In this document: one piece after another, positions 43,513-51,829 of the stretch
Position numbering within the stretch: position 1 is the stretch's first letter
Layout: every line of letters begins with the position of its first letter
Source of the DNA: Desulfocicer vacuolatum DSM 3385
Lineage (GTDB): Bacteria > Desulfobacterota > Desulfobacteria > Desulfobacterales > Desulfobacteraceae
Direction: 5' to 3'
Length of the DNA stretch: 64,000 nt
Assembly (NCBI RefSeq): GCF_900176365.1
Contig: NZ_FWXY01000008.1
Location: forward strand, 1-64,000
Program-made: the position numbers and the translations under genes
Notes under the pieces: model-generated
What the model saw: the letters and a program-made list of their open reading frames with translations, nothing else
Told to the model about the DNA's origin: nothing
The model's database searches: none

Positions 43513-43797
43513 ATGAAGCAATCTGATTTAAATACATCCTTAAAAGAACAAAAAAAAGATACCCACCGGTTCATACACCGTTATAAGGGCCTGGGAGCCT
43601 TTGGAATGAACCGAAAAACCGATGAAGAAACCATCATGTTTTATCTTCAAAAATTTTCCGAAGATTCTTTTATGGCGCATCTGATACCGCTTCTTGACGA
43701 TGAGGAGCTGGATGAAATTTACACCCTCATCCACCGGTTGTTAAAGCGGCACATCTCCGAATACCAATACCACGCTCTCTTTTTAAAGGATAGGTAA
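43513..43797 (+). CDS. Conserved small protein next to phosphodiesterase
   Basis: 94 residues, soluble. Not assigned to a named family. It has a basic N-terminus (HRFIHRYKGLGAFGMNRKTDEETIMFYLQKF) and an acidic, helical C-terminal half (LLDDEELDEIYTLIHRLLKRHISEY). Four bases separate it from the phosphodiesterase gene, so the two form an operon. Confidence 0.7.
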   Translation: MKQSDLNTSLKEQKKDTHRFIHRYKGLGAFGMNRKTDEETIMFYLQKFSEDSFMAHLIPLLDDEELDEIYTLIHRLLKRHISEYQYHALFLKDR

Positions 43798-43801
43798 AAC
43801 C

Positions 43802-44329
43802 ATGTCCAGACTTCTCATCAGCGCCGATGTCCATGGCAGCTATGCCACATGGATGACCTTAAAATCACTTCTTAAGCCGGATGATATACTGGTGGTTGCA
43901 GGAGATCTCTTTGATACCCGGTATGGTAGATGGGGCTCTCCGGATTTTCAGCCCGATCATATCCGCGAGAGTCTCAAAGATATGAAAAACAAGCTGTATT
44001 ATGTATATGGCAACTGTGATGATCCCTCCTATTATCCCGGACACGTCCATAATTTGACATTTGAATACATGGGGCTTCATATCTTTCTCCACCATGGCCA
44101 TGCCTACCTTAAGGAGCATTTATCCAGGATAGATCTCATTATCCAGGGGCATACCCATTTGCCCTCCCTGGAAAAAAAACAGGATACATTGTTTATCAAC
44201 CCCGGCTCTCTCACCTCTCCCCGCAATGGACTTTATACCTATGGCATTGTGGACACCGACAAGATTCAACTCATGAATATAAAAACAAACACTGAATTAA
44301 TATCATTTCCAATCCATCCTTATTCGTAA
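43802..44329 (+). CDS. yfcE: YfcE/MJ0936-type metallophosphoesterase
   Basis: 175 residues. Metal-binding motifs in order: SADVHG, GDLFDTR, YGNCDDP (the N-C-D of the family), HHGH, GHTHLPS, NPGSLTSPR. Predicted phosphodiesterase acting on small substrates; the true substrate is unknown for most members. Confidence 0.92.
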   Translation: MSRLLISADVHGSYATWMTLKSLLKPDDILVVAGDLFDTRYGRWGSPDFQPDHIRESLKDMKNKLYYVYGNCDDPSYYPGHVHNLTFEYMGLHIFLHHGHAYLKEHLSRIDLIIQGHTHLPSLEKKQDTLFINPGSLTSPRNGLYTYGIVDTDKIQLMNIKTNTELISFPIHPYS

Positions 44330-44461
44330 TCTTTGGTAATAAAAAGTTATATTTTTCTATTTTCCGCGACAAATCAGCCAATATCCTTGACTTTCAGCTC
44401 AATTATAAATATTTTAAAAATTCTTTTGAATCTCGTCAGTCATAAATTCTATCCTGTTTTT

Positions 44462-44638
44462 TTATATGAAATACGCCACAAATCAAAGGTGTATTTCAAA
44501 CTTCGTTGTGGGTAGAGCCGGATCAAAGTACGGTCCGCCCGTGGCGGTTATATGAAATACTCCGCAAGTCAAAGGCGTATTTCAAGCTTCGCTGTGGGAA
44601 GAGCCGGATCAAAGTACGGTCCGCCCGTGGCGGTTATA
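44462..44638 (+). repeat. Tandem pair of family-1 repeats (copies g1, g2)
   Basis: Two nearly identical units in the same orientation, 44462-44552 and 44548-44638, sharing TTATA at the junction. The two differ at a few positions (for example GTGGGTAGAGCC versus GTGGGAAGAGCC). They fill most of the gap before tupA. Confidence 0.92.
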
Positions 44639-44655
44639 CCAACCCAAAACATTTC

Positions 44656-44696
44656 ATGTTTTTCAGAACATCCCGGTGAATCCATGGGATTACCGG
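44656..44696 (+). promoter_or_regulatory. Hairpins directly before the tupA ribosome site
   Basis: An imperfect palindrome (ATGTT, six bases, AACAT; 44656-44671) is followed by a strong hairpin, CCGGTGAATCC (44673-44683) with GGATTACCGG (44687-44696). The second ends 3 bases before AAAAGGAG of tupA. It may control tupA translation or bind a regulator. It does not match the molybdenum-cofactor riboswitch. Confidence 0.4.
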
Positions 44697-44716
44697 ATGA
44701 AAAAGGAGTCACAAAA

Positions 44717-45547
44717 ATGAAAAAATTCTTATCCACCACCCTGGCCATCATTGTTTCCATGCTGGTACTCACCGGTATCAGCACCCAGGCTGCAGAAAAA
44801 TCACTGACAATGGCCACCACCACCAGCACAGACAACACCGGCCTTCTGGACTATCTTATGCCGCATTTTACCAAAGAAACCGGTATTGAAATAAAATGGA
44901 CTGCCACAGGTACGGGAAAAGCCTTGAAACTGGGTTCTAAATGCGATGTGGATGTGCTCCTGGTTCATGCCCCGGGTGCTGAAAAAAAATTCATTGATCA
45001 AGGTTTTGGAAAAGACCGAAAAGAGATCATGTACAACGATTTTGTCATCATCGGCCCCAAGGATGACCCGGCAGGTGTTAAGGGCAAAAGCGTGGCCCGG
45101 GCCCTGGATACCATCCGTGATGCCAATGCTGCCTTTGCCAGCCGGGGGGATGATTCCGGAACCAACAAAAAAGAGAAAATTCTCTGGAAACAGACCGGTA
45201 AAGCCCTTCCTGAAAAAGAAACCTGGTATATTCAGACCGGGCAGGGCATGCTGGCCACCATTAATGTGTGTGAGGAACGAAAGGCCTACACCATGACCGA
45301 CCGTGGTACCTATATCAAATATCAGTCCCAGAAAGGCGGAGATGCTCCCCTGGTGGTTTTGGTGGAAGGGGATGACATTTTGCTCAATCAGTACAGTGTT
45401 TTGACACTGAACCCGGGGAACTGCCCCAATGCAAAATATGATCTTGCCATGGCCTTTTCCGACTGGATGGCCGGAAAAAGTGCCCAGACCTTTATCAAGA
45501 ATTTCCGGCTGCTGGACAAAAAATTATTTATTCCCAACGCCAAATAA
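44717..45547 (+). CDS. tupA: Tungstate-binding periplasmic protein TupA
   Basis: 276 residues. Start chosen at MKKFLSTTLAIIV with AAAAGGAG upstream; the longer open frame runs back into repeat DNA. Signal peptide to about residue 25 (ISTQA-A). Tup motifs: MATTTSTDNTGLLDYL near the N-terminus and FASRGDDSGT, which form the oxyanion site and separate tungstate-specific TupA from ModA/WtpA. Needed for tungsten enzymes such as formate dehydrogenases and aldehyde oxidoreductases. Confidence 0.94.
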   Translation: MKKFLSTTLAIIVSMLVLTGISTQAAEKSLTMATTTSTDNTGLLDYLMPHFTKETGIEIKWTATGTGKALKLGSKCDVDVLLVHAPGAEKKFIDQGFGKDRKEIMYNDFVIIGPKDDPAGVKGKSVARALDTIRDANAAFASRGDDSGTNKKEKILWKQTGKALPEKETWYIQTGQGMLATINVCEERKAYTMTDRGTYIKYQSQKGGDAPLVVLVEGDDILLNQYSVLTLNPGNCPNAKYDLAMAFSDWMAGKSAQTFIKNFRLLDKKLFIPNAK

Positions 45548-45577
45548 CAAAATCAAATCTGAGGATTTCATCGGTCA

Positions 45578-46264
45578 ATGGATTTTATCATTCAAGGTTT
45601 TTTTCAAGCGATTCATCTGCTCACCGCCGGAGACAGCTCCACCTGGTCTGCGGTGTCTGCAACCTTGAAGGTCTCTTCCCTTTCCATGCTGTTCAGTGTC
45701 ATGGCAGGTCTTCCCTGTGGTTTTTTCCTGGGATACTTTGATTTTAAAGGAAAGCGGGGGATCAGAACCCTTCTTGATACCATGCTGGCGTTGCCCACGG
45801 TGTTCATTGGTCTGATGATCTATGCTCTGATATCCAGCCGGGGCCCCCTGGGGGATTTTCATCTTTTGTTTACCCTGGGGGGCATTGCCATGGGGCAGTC
45901 CATTCTGGCCTTTCCCATTATCACGGCCCTTACGGCTTCCGCCGTTGAAACCATTGATGCCCAGTTAAAATTGACTTTAATTTCACTGGGTGCCGGTAAA
46001 AAAGACATCATGCTCACCTGCATGTGGGAGGTGCGTTACGGCATTGTGGCGGCCCTGGTTACGGCCTATGGCAGGGTGATGACCGAGGTGGGTATTTCCA
46101 TGATGGTGGGGGGGAATATCAAGTGGCACACCAGAACCATCACCACGGCCATTGCACTGGAGACCGGCAAAGGAATGTTTGCCAACGGCATTGCACTGGG
46201 CCTTGTGCTGGTGACCATTGCTTTTGGGGTTAACATATCTTTGTTCTTTCTCAGAAAACGATAA
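45578..46264 (+). CDS. tupB: Tungstate ABC transporter permease TupB
   Basis: 228 residues with about five to six membrane segments and the permease motif region (TLISLGAGKKDIMLTCMWEVRYGIVAALVTAYGRVMTEVGI). Begins 30 bases after tupA. Forms the channel with TupC. Confidence 0.93.
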   Translation: MDFIIQGFFQAIHLLTAGDSSTWSAVSATLKVSSLSMLFSVMAGLPCGFFLGYFDFKGKRGIRTLLDTMLALPTVFIGLMIYALISSRGPLGDFHLLFTLGGIAMGQSILAFPIITALTASAVETIDAQLKLTLISLGAGKKDIMLTCMWEVRYGIVAALVTAYGRVMTEVGISMMVGGNIKWHTRTITTAIALETGKGMFANGIALGLVLVTIAFGVNISLFFLRKR

Positions 46265-46562
46265 ATTAAGTGAATATGGGACATTGGTCAAACATTTACA
46301 TTATCAACCCGGATATTTACATATTCTGGCACACTTCATATGCGGTATCCTTCACATGACCCAAAAAATAGTTTACACTCTGTTGGAAGCTTACCCTCAA
46401 AATGGAGACATTGCTCTGAAAAGTGTAAAGCAGAAATGAAACATGCCTCATATCACTGCAAAAATAGTTTACACTTTTTTAAAAAAGTTCCAGAAAAGGG
46501 AGTCTTTAGAAGGTGTAAAGTCGTTATAAAAGATGACCACAGTTTTAAAATTACAGGTAAAA
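46265..46562. other. Gap between tupB and tupC with two TTTACAC inverted repeats
   Basis: 298 bases. Two units of about 55 bases begin with AAAATAGTTTACACT: arms TTTACACT (46372-46379) with AGTGTAAA (46422-46429), and TTTACACT (46468-46475) with GGTGTAAA (46512-46519). Left arms are 96 bases apart. Such a long, structured gap inside a transporter operon is unexpected. They may be operators, or a small repeat element. Confidence 0.5.
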
Positions 46563-47687
46563 ATGGCCACCTCTTCCATATATCTCCTTAAAAATATCGT
46601 TCAGGCATACAAGGGAAAAACAGCCTTGGACATTCCCAATCTGAGCATTGCTCCCGGTTCCATCACCGGACTCATGGGACCCAACGGCAGTGGTAAAAGC
46701 ACCCTGCTGAAACTGCTTGCCTTTGTATCATCACCGGTAAAAGGCACGCTTTTTTTTAACGGCAAAGAGGAAGTGCCCTTTTCCCCAAAGGTGCGGTTTG
46801 ATATTACCCTATTAACCCAGACCCCGTACCTGCTCAAACGATCGGTGCATGACAATATCACCCATGGATTGAAAATCAGGGGAAAGGCCCATGGTCGAAA
46901 AGATCCTACAGTGTGCAGACAGGTCAGAAACGTCATGGCCCGGGTGGGGCTTTCCCATGATGAATTTGCCCACCGCATGGATTATGAACTTTCCGGCGGC
47001 GAGGCACAACGGGTGGCCATGGCAGCCCGTCTTATTTTAAAACCCCGGGTGCTGCTGCTGGATGAACCCACAGCCAGTGTGGATGTGAACAGTGCCGCAC
47101 TGATCCGTCGGGCAGCCCTTTATGCCAGAAAAACCTGGGGAACCACCATCATCATTGCCAGCCACGACCATGAGTGGCTCCAGGGAGCCTGTGACCGTCT
47201 TCTTCAATTGTACCATGGCAAAATATTCCAGGCAGGTTCAAAAAACATCATTCCCGGCCCCTTTGTCCGGGATGATAAAGGATTTTATCGTCCGTTATCT
47301 GCCAACGGCAGTGGACAAACCCTCCGACTGACAACCCCGCCCCATGACAAAGCCTCGGCCCTCTTGAAAACCCAGGATATCAACATAACCGTCCGGGAGC
47401 CTTCCCTTTCAACAAAAAAAAAGCTGAAGAAAGCCCCTGACATAGCCACTGCACCATCCATACAGAAATCGAACAAGATTTTAAAAGAAAATAAATTTCA
47501 CACAATTGAAGGCAAGGTTCTGCGTCTCATGGGGGATAAAAAGCGGGGACATATTACAATGGTCATTAAGGTCAATGAAATGAACTTTACCATCCAGATG
47601 GCCCCGGAAACGGTGATTCAATGTAAATTGCTTCCCGGGGCCCGGGTGATGTTAACCTATTGTCTGAGTGATATTGAATGGATCTAA
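46563..47687 (+). CDS. tupC: Tungstate ABC transporter ATPase TupC with C-terminal extension
   Basis: 374 residues from MATSSIYLLKN; an ATG 30 bases earlier (46533) is possible. Walker A GPNGSGKST at 39-47, signature LSGGEAQRV, Walker B VLLLDEPTASVD, H-loop IASHDHEW. After about residue 230 a low-complexity Lys/Thr/Ser linker leads to a C-terminal beta-rich domain (VLRLMGDKKRGHITMVIKVN, ETVIQCKLLPGARVMLTY) that recalls molybdate/tungstate-binding MOP/TOBE domains. Confidence 0.9.
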   Translation: MATSSIYLLKNIVQAYKGKTALDIPNLSIAPGSITGLMGPNGSGKSTLLKLLAFVSSPVKGTLFFNGKEEVPFSPKVRFDITLLTQTPYLLKRSVHDNITHGLKIRGKAHGRKDPTVCRQVRNVMARVGLSHDEFAHRMDYELSGGEAQRVAMAARLILKPRVLLLDEPTASVDVNSAALIRRAALYARKTWGTTIIIASHDHEWLQGACDRLLQLYHGKIFQAGSKNIIPGPFVRDDKGFYRPLSANGSGQTLRLTTPPHDKASALLKTQDINITVREPSLSTKKKLKKAPDIATAPSIQKSNKILKENKFHTIEGKVLRLMGDKKRGHITMVIKVNEMNFTIQMAPETVIQCKLLPGARVMLTYCLSDIEWI

Positions 47688-47708
47688 GGGACATTGCATC
47701 CCATGAAT

Positions 47709-48113
47709 TCACCGTTTTTTTTGTTCCACCGACTCCAGATCCCTCAGGGCAAGGTAAAAAGCACCCACTGCCAGCTGGGCGCAATGCTCTTCATGGGCGG
47801 GAAGGGTTTTTAAAAAAGCAGACACATCTTCGTGGGTGATGCTCCACAACGTTTCCATGGATTTATCCTTTGTCAGTTCAATAACGGCATTGGCACAGGC
47901 ATTGGTGTTGACACATCCGTCAATATCATAGGAGATGGAGGTGATCTTTTTATCTGTTGCCATGATAAAAAACTCCACAGTATCCCCGCACTCTCCGGTG
48001 CGTTTGCCATAACCGTCGGCATGGGTCACCCGCTCCTGGTAATCATGTTTTAATGCCATCTCAAGATATTCCAGGGAATGATCCTGCCAGAAATCAATTT
48101 TTTTCTGTTCCAT
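47709..48113 (-). CDS. IscU/NifU-N-like Fe-S scaffold protein
   Basis: 134 residues. Conserved Cys contexts: GECGDTVEFF, YDIDGCVNTNACANAV and EEHCAQLA, as in NifU N-terminal/IscU-like scaffolds. Family members assemble Fe-S clusters and pass them to target proteins. No NifS/IscS partner nearby. The first Gly-Glu-Cys-Gly replaces the usual Gly-x-x-x-Gly-x-Cys-Gly-Asp only slightly. Confidence 0.82.
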   Translation of the reverse strand: MEQKKIDFWQDHSLEYLEMALKHDYQERVTHADGYGKRTGECGDTVEFFIMATDKKITSISYDIDGCVNTNACANAVIELTKDKSMETLWSITHEDVSAFLKTLPAHEEHCAQLAVGAFYLALRDLESVEQKKR

Positions 48114-48244
48114 CTCTACTCACTCATTTTAAAATATTTAAAGCCATGGTAGGCTTATGTATCCCCTGGGGGATAAAAACATTACTAACACAAACATAGA
48201 ATATTATCACCGGGTACATTGCTTTTCAAGGAGAATTACCATCC

Positions 48245-49273
48245 ATGTTGCATTTTATCATGGCGATGAAGAAATTTTTTCGGTTGCTGAGACACCATAA
48301 TATGCATCGGGCACTCATCTTTGTTCTGATTGTCATTGTGGGAGGAAGTGCTCTTTTATGCTATCTTGAAAAAAATCTTACCTTTTTTGATGCCATGTGG
48401 TGGTCCATTGTCACCATGACCACAGTGGGGTATGGAGATATTTCTCCTGCAACCCTGGGCGGCAGAATTGTTGCCACCATTGTCATGCTCAGCGGCATTG
48501 GTCTCTTGGGTCTTGTGACTGCCACCATTGCCGGAATTGTTATTGAAAACAGATTATTGGAGAAACGAGGAATGAAGCAGACCCACATCGTGGATCATTT
48601 TATTATCTGTGGTTGGAACTTCAGGGGTAAAACCATTATTTCAGAAATGAAGGTTGACCCCAAATGCCGGAAGATACCCATTGTGGTCATTGCCGATGTG
48701 GATGAGCTTCCGGAACAGGGGGAGCATCTGATTTTCATTAAAGGTCTGGTGGACCGTGAAAGCCTTGAAAAAGCCAATGCACATGCCGCTTCTGCCGCCA
48801 TTGTATTATCCGACGATGCCCTGGAGACCTATGCCCGGGATGCCAAAGCCATTCTTTCCACCATGACCATTAAAAATCATCATCCAGACCTTTATACCTG
48901 CGTGGAACTCATGGACCCTTCCAACATGGAGCATTGCCGGATGGCCAGGGCCGATGAAATCATTGTTGTGGGAGAACTGTCCACAAACCTTCTGGTCCAG
49001 GCGGCCCTGGACCACGGCATCACCCGCCTGGTCAGTGAACTGGTGAGCAATAGATACGGCCACGACCTTTACAAACTTAAATGCCCGCCTTATCTTGTGG
49101 GCAAATCTTTTTTCCGGGTGATGTGTGACCTCAAGGAAAAGCACAATATCATCTGCATCGGCATTGAAGATGCGTCGGGTACAACATTGACCGCCAACCC
49201 TGATAATGACCATATTCTCAATGAAAATGATTTCTTAATGGTCATTTCATGGGACAGACCGGAAATAAGCTAA
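48245..49273 (+). CDS. Two-TM potassium channel with RCK/TrkA-N domain
   Basis: 342 residues. Two membrane helices (about 22-40 and 76-97) flank the pore with selectivity filter TVGYGD at 60-65. The cytoplasmic part begins with a nucleotide-binding TrkA-N/RCK domain (HFIICGWNFRGKTII, about 118-230) and ends with a TrkA-C-like domain. MthK-like; channel opening should depend on a ligand such as Ca2+ or a nucleotide. Confidence 0.93.
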   Translation: MLHFIMAMKKFFRLLRHHNMHRALIFVLIVIVGGSALLCYLEKNLTFFDAMWWSIVTMTTVGYGDISPATLGGRIVATIVMLSGIGLLGLVTATIAGIVIENRLLEKRGMKQTHIVDHFIICGWNFRGKTIISEMKVDPKCRKIPIVVIADVDELPEQGEHLIFIKGLVDRESLEKANAHAASAAIVLSDDALETYARDAKAILSTMTIKNHHPDLYTCVELMDPSNMEHCRMARADEIIVVGELSTNLLVQAALDHGITRLVSELVSNRYGHDLYKLKCPPYLVGKSFFRVMCDLKEKHNIICIGIEDASGTTLTANPDNDHILNENDFLMVISWDRPEIS

Positions 49274-49388
49274 ACCATGGGTCCATTCAACTCTTTGGTA
49301 TTTGTTATTTTACCGAAAAGCATAAAATTTAACAATACAACCAAGATACCGACCTGGACCCCATGATTAATCAAACAAGGAGAATGCA

Positions 49389-49778
49389 ATGGAAGACAAA
49401 TTCAGCCTTATTAAAGAATTTTTGCAGGAAATGTCCATCTCAATCATCAAAGAAGACCCGGCAGAAGAGCTTGTGGTGGTGGAAGACGAAGAAAACGGTA
49501 TTAAAAACATGGTCATTGACTGCGAGGCCCCCATTGTGGTCCTGGAGCAGGTCATCATGAAGGTACCTGGAAAGACAGAACAATTTTACAAAAGACTGCT
49601 GCAGCTCAACCGAGAACTGGTCCATGGTGCCTTTGTGTTGGACTCAGATGAGCAATTCGTCATTTTCCGGGACACCCTTCAACTGGAAAACCTTGATAGA
49701 AACGAACTTGAAGGTTCCATCCATGCTTTGACCCTGGCACTGTCTGAATATGGTGCAGAACTTCTTGAATATGTTTAA
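49389..49778 (+). CDS. YbjN/CesT-like protein
   Basis: 129 residues, acidic, soluble. The pattern (DKFSLIKEFLQEM, then QFYKRLLQLNRELVHGAFVLDSDEQFVIFRDTL) matches YbjN-type proteins with a type III secretion chaperone-like fold. Such genes often travel with pspA and DUF4178 genes, which follow here. Ribosome site AAGGAGAATGCA. Role probably in envelope stress; function not established. Confidence 0.78.
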   Translation: MEDKFSLIKEFLQEMSISIIKEDPAEELVVVEDEENGIKNMVIDCEAPIVVLEQVIMKVPGKTEQFYKRLLQLNRELVHGAFVLDSDEQFVIFRDTLQLENLDRNELEGSIHALTLALSEYGAELLEYV

Positions 49779-50104
49779 TCAATAAAATAAGTGATCAACC
49801 GTCTTTTTTTTATAAGAAAGTAATTTTAAGTATCATAATTTCAGACACATACAGAATGATAGAACCCTTGGGATATTTTTATAATAGACTTTCATTATTT
49901 GTTGTGATGCAGCGCATCATGGCCGTTATATGAAATACTCCTCAAATCAGAGGCGTATTTCAAGCTTCGTTGTGGGCAAAGCCGGATCATAATACGGTCC
50001 GCCGTGGCGGTTATATTGACGGATAAGGGATTCCGGTTTCCTCCCATTATCCCCAAACCCCGGAATATCAAAACATAATCAATTAAGAGGTAAGGAGATA
50101 TACC
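49779..50104. other. Gap before pspA: repeat copy h and palindrome
   Basis: 326 bases. A TATAAT lies at 49880-49885, and a palindrome TGATGCAGCGCATCA at 49905-49919 follows about 20 bases later, as an operator might. A family-1 unit occupies 49926-50015. The pspA ribosome site (GGTAAGGAGATA) ends the gap. Confidence 0.45.
49926..50015 (+). repeat. Family-1 intergenic repeat (copy h)
   Basis: Plus orientation, TTATATGAAATACTCC to CGTGGCGGTTATA. One C is missing in the usual GTCCGCCCGTGG (reads GTCCGCCGTGG). Confidence 0.9.
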
Positions 50105-50809
50105 ATGTCATTTTTCAAAAGATTGTTTAAAGTAGGAGAGTCCAACGCCCATGCAATTGTGGACAAAATGGAAGACCCCATCAAAATGACGGAGCAGGGT
50201 ATCCGGGATCTTAAAAAAGATCTCACCGCTGCCATGCAGGGCCTTGCCGAAGTAAAAGGCATTGCCATTCGCACCCGAAAAGAAGCAGACAAGAAAAAAC
50301 ATCTGGCCTCGGACTATGAAAGAAAGGCCATGCTGCTGCTTAAAAAAATGCAGAGCAATGAAATGCCGGCTGACGAGGCAGAGCGTCTGGCAACAGAAGC
50401 ATTGAACCGAAAAGAAGAAAATGCCACAGATGCCCAGCGCCTTGATAAAGAAGCAACGGCCCATGAAACAAGGGCCAATGATCTTCAATCCAAGGTCAAT
50501 AAACTCAAATCCACCATCACCTCCTATGAAAATGATCTTATTACCTTAAAGGCCCGGGCAAGAACCGCCTCTTCCACCAAAAAAATCAATGCCCAGCTGG
50601 CCAACATTGATTCTTCATCCACCATTGGCATGCTGGAAAAAATGAAAGCCCGGGTGGAAGAAGATGAGTCCCTGGCCCAGGCATATGGTGAAGTGGCAAA
50701 CTCCGGCGGCTCCATTGATTCGGAGATTGATGCGGCCCTGGGTGGTGCAGAAAGTGCTGATGCCTCGGAAAGTCTTCTTGAACTCAAAAAAAGGATGGGG
50801 ATCTCCTGA
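50105..50809 (+). CDS. pspA: PspA/IM30 family protein
   Basis: 234 residues, almost wholly alpha-helical. It opens with an amphipathic helix (MSFFKRLFKVGESNAHAIVDKMEDPIKM), as in PspA/Vipp1. A long coiled coil follows up to about 175, then a short acidic tail with a final helix (ESLLELKKRMG). PspA/Vipp1 proteins form ESCRT-III-like polymers that stabilise the membrane. Followed by a DUF4178 gene 16 bases away. Confidence 0.92.
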   Translation: MSFFKRLFKVGESNAHAIVDKMEDPIKMTEQGIRDLKKDLTAAMQGLAEVKGIAIRTRKEADKKKHLASDYERKAMLLLKKMQSNEMPADEAERLATEALNRKEENATDAQRLDKEATAHETRANDLQSKVNKLKSTITSYENDLITLKARARTASSTKKINAQLANIDSSSTIGMLEKMKARVEEDESLAQAYGEVANSGGSIDSEIDAALGGAESADASESLLELKKRMGIS

Positions 50810-50825
50810 TCTCTGGAACTCAACC

Positions 50826-51383
50826 ATGGGCTTAATGGATTTTTTAAAAAAAAAAAAAGAGGATAAGGGACCCGATCCCTTGTCGGGTCTTACTCTGGAT
50901 ACCCTGAAAAAAGGTTATTACCTGGATTATGACATGAAGACCTGGGAGGTGATGGCAGCCAATACCTATGACTGGGGTAACCGGGACATCACCTATGAGT
51001 GGCAGCTGCAATGCCACGATGATACCCTTTTCCTGGAAATGGAAAATGATGATGAGATGTTCTGGTCCATCAGCCGCAAGGTGGCGCTGCGGAAACTGGA
51101 TCAGCGCATCATCACAACCCTTAAAAATGGAGGAGATCCACCGGAGACCCTTCCCTTTGAAGGGGAGGTGTTCTACCTGGAAGAGACGGCCGGGGGACAT
51201 TTTTATGCCAATGGAACAACCCAGGGTCGGGAGATGATCCAGTGGTGCTACGAAGATGATTCAGGAACACGGTATCTCACCATTGAACAATGGGGGGAGA
51301 CCGAATTTGAGTTGTATCTGGGTAAAAAGGTGGAGGAGTATCAATTTTCTGATATTCTTCCGTCGGGGCAATCTGAGATATAA
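50826..51383 (+). CDS. DUF4178 protein
   Basis: 185 residues from MGLMDFLKKKKEDKGP; the longer open frame overlaps pspA and is rejected. Beta-rich, acidic: YLDYDMKTWEVMAANTYDWG, then TYEWQLQCHDDTLFLEME. This family is regularly encoded next to PspA. Soluble, function unknown, probably part of the same envelope-stress module. Confidence 0.8.
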   Translation: MGLMDFLKKKKEDKGPDPLSGLTLDTLKKGYYLDYDMKTWEVMAANTYDWGNRDITYEWQLQCHDDTLFLEMENDDEMFWSISRKVALRKLDQRIITTLKNGGDPPETLPFEGEVFYLEETAGGHFYANGTTQGREMIQWCYEDDSGTRYLTIEQWGETEFELYLGKKVEEYQFSDILPSGQSEI

Positions 51384-51391
51384 ATTTTTCC

Positions 51392-51484
51392 TTATAACCG
51401 CCACGGGCGGAGCGCATTCTGACCTCGTTCCGCCCACAACAAAGTTAGAAATACTCCCCTGGTTAATGGAGTGTTTTATATAAA
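51392..51484 (-). repeat. Family-1 intergenic repeat (copy i)
   Basis: Minus orientation, TTATAACCGCCACGGGCGG to GTGTTTTATATAA. It lies 8 bases beyond the DUF4178 stop codon. Confidence 0.9.
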
Positions 51485-51485
51485 C

Positions 51486-51665
51486 GTGCATGTCCTGGAG
51501 GACACAACGAATAGTGGGGCGTAGACGCGGAGCCAAATGGTATTATACCGCCGCCCCCCGGATGGGCAATGGGCCCCCCGGACCGGAACTGTAGACAGCA
51601 CAATTGTCCGGTTCCTATTACCCATCGGAGGGGCGGCTCTGCTGAGGTTGGCTGTGAACATCCAG
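51486..51665 (+). repeat. Family-2 repeat with long hairpin
   Basis: Head GCATGTCCTGGAGGACACAA, GGGCGTAGACGCGGAGCC, then a hairpin: left arm 51550-51570 (GCCGCCCCCCGGATGGGCAAT) and right arm 51617-51637 pair over 18 of 21 positions. Inside lies CCGGACCGGAACTGTAGACA, conserved base for base with the copy at 56477 and able to form a second stem (GGACCGG with CCGGTTCC). Confidence 0.75.
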
Positions 51666-51829
51666 CACCTAAGGGAGGCAGATCTTATTGATTTACCATT
51701 TACAAAATTCAGACCACCATATTTTGTGGGTGACACATTGGATAAACGGTAAACTTAAAACTGCTGACTCCCTAATGCCCGGCACCCAGTACCCAGTACC
51801 GGCGTTTTCATATAAAAAAATCACCTTAA

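Larger units (their letters stand above)
51384..51829. other. 446-base gap with family-1 and family-2 repeats
   Basis: A family-1 unit (51392-51484) abuts a full family-2 element (51486-51665). The remainder (51666-51829) has no convincing gene; near 51780 it carries GCCCGGCACCCAGTACCCAG, a short tandem CCCAGTA. Confidence 0.6.

Noticed and set aside
44462-44638. Tandem repeats as a CRISPR array
   Set aside because: Units directly abut each other and have no variable spacers; no cas genes.
44640-44716. Molybdenum/tungsten cofactor riboswitch before tupA
   Set aside because: The short hairpins do not match the multi-stem Moco motif.
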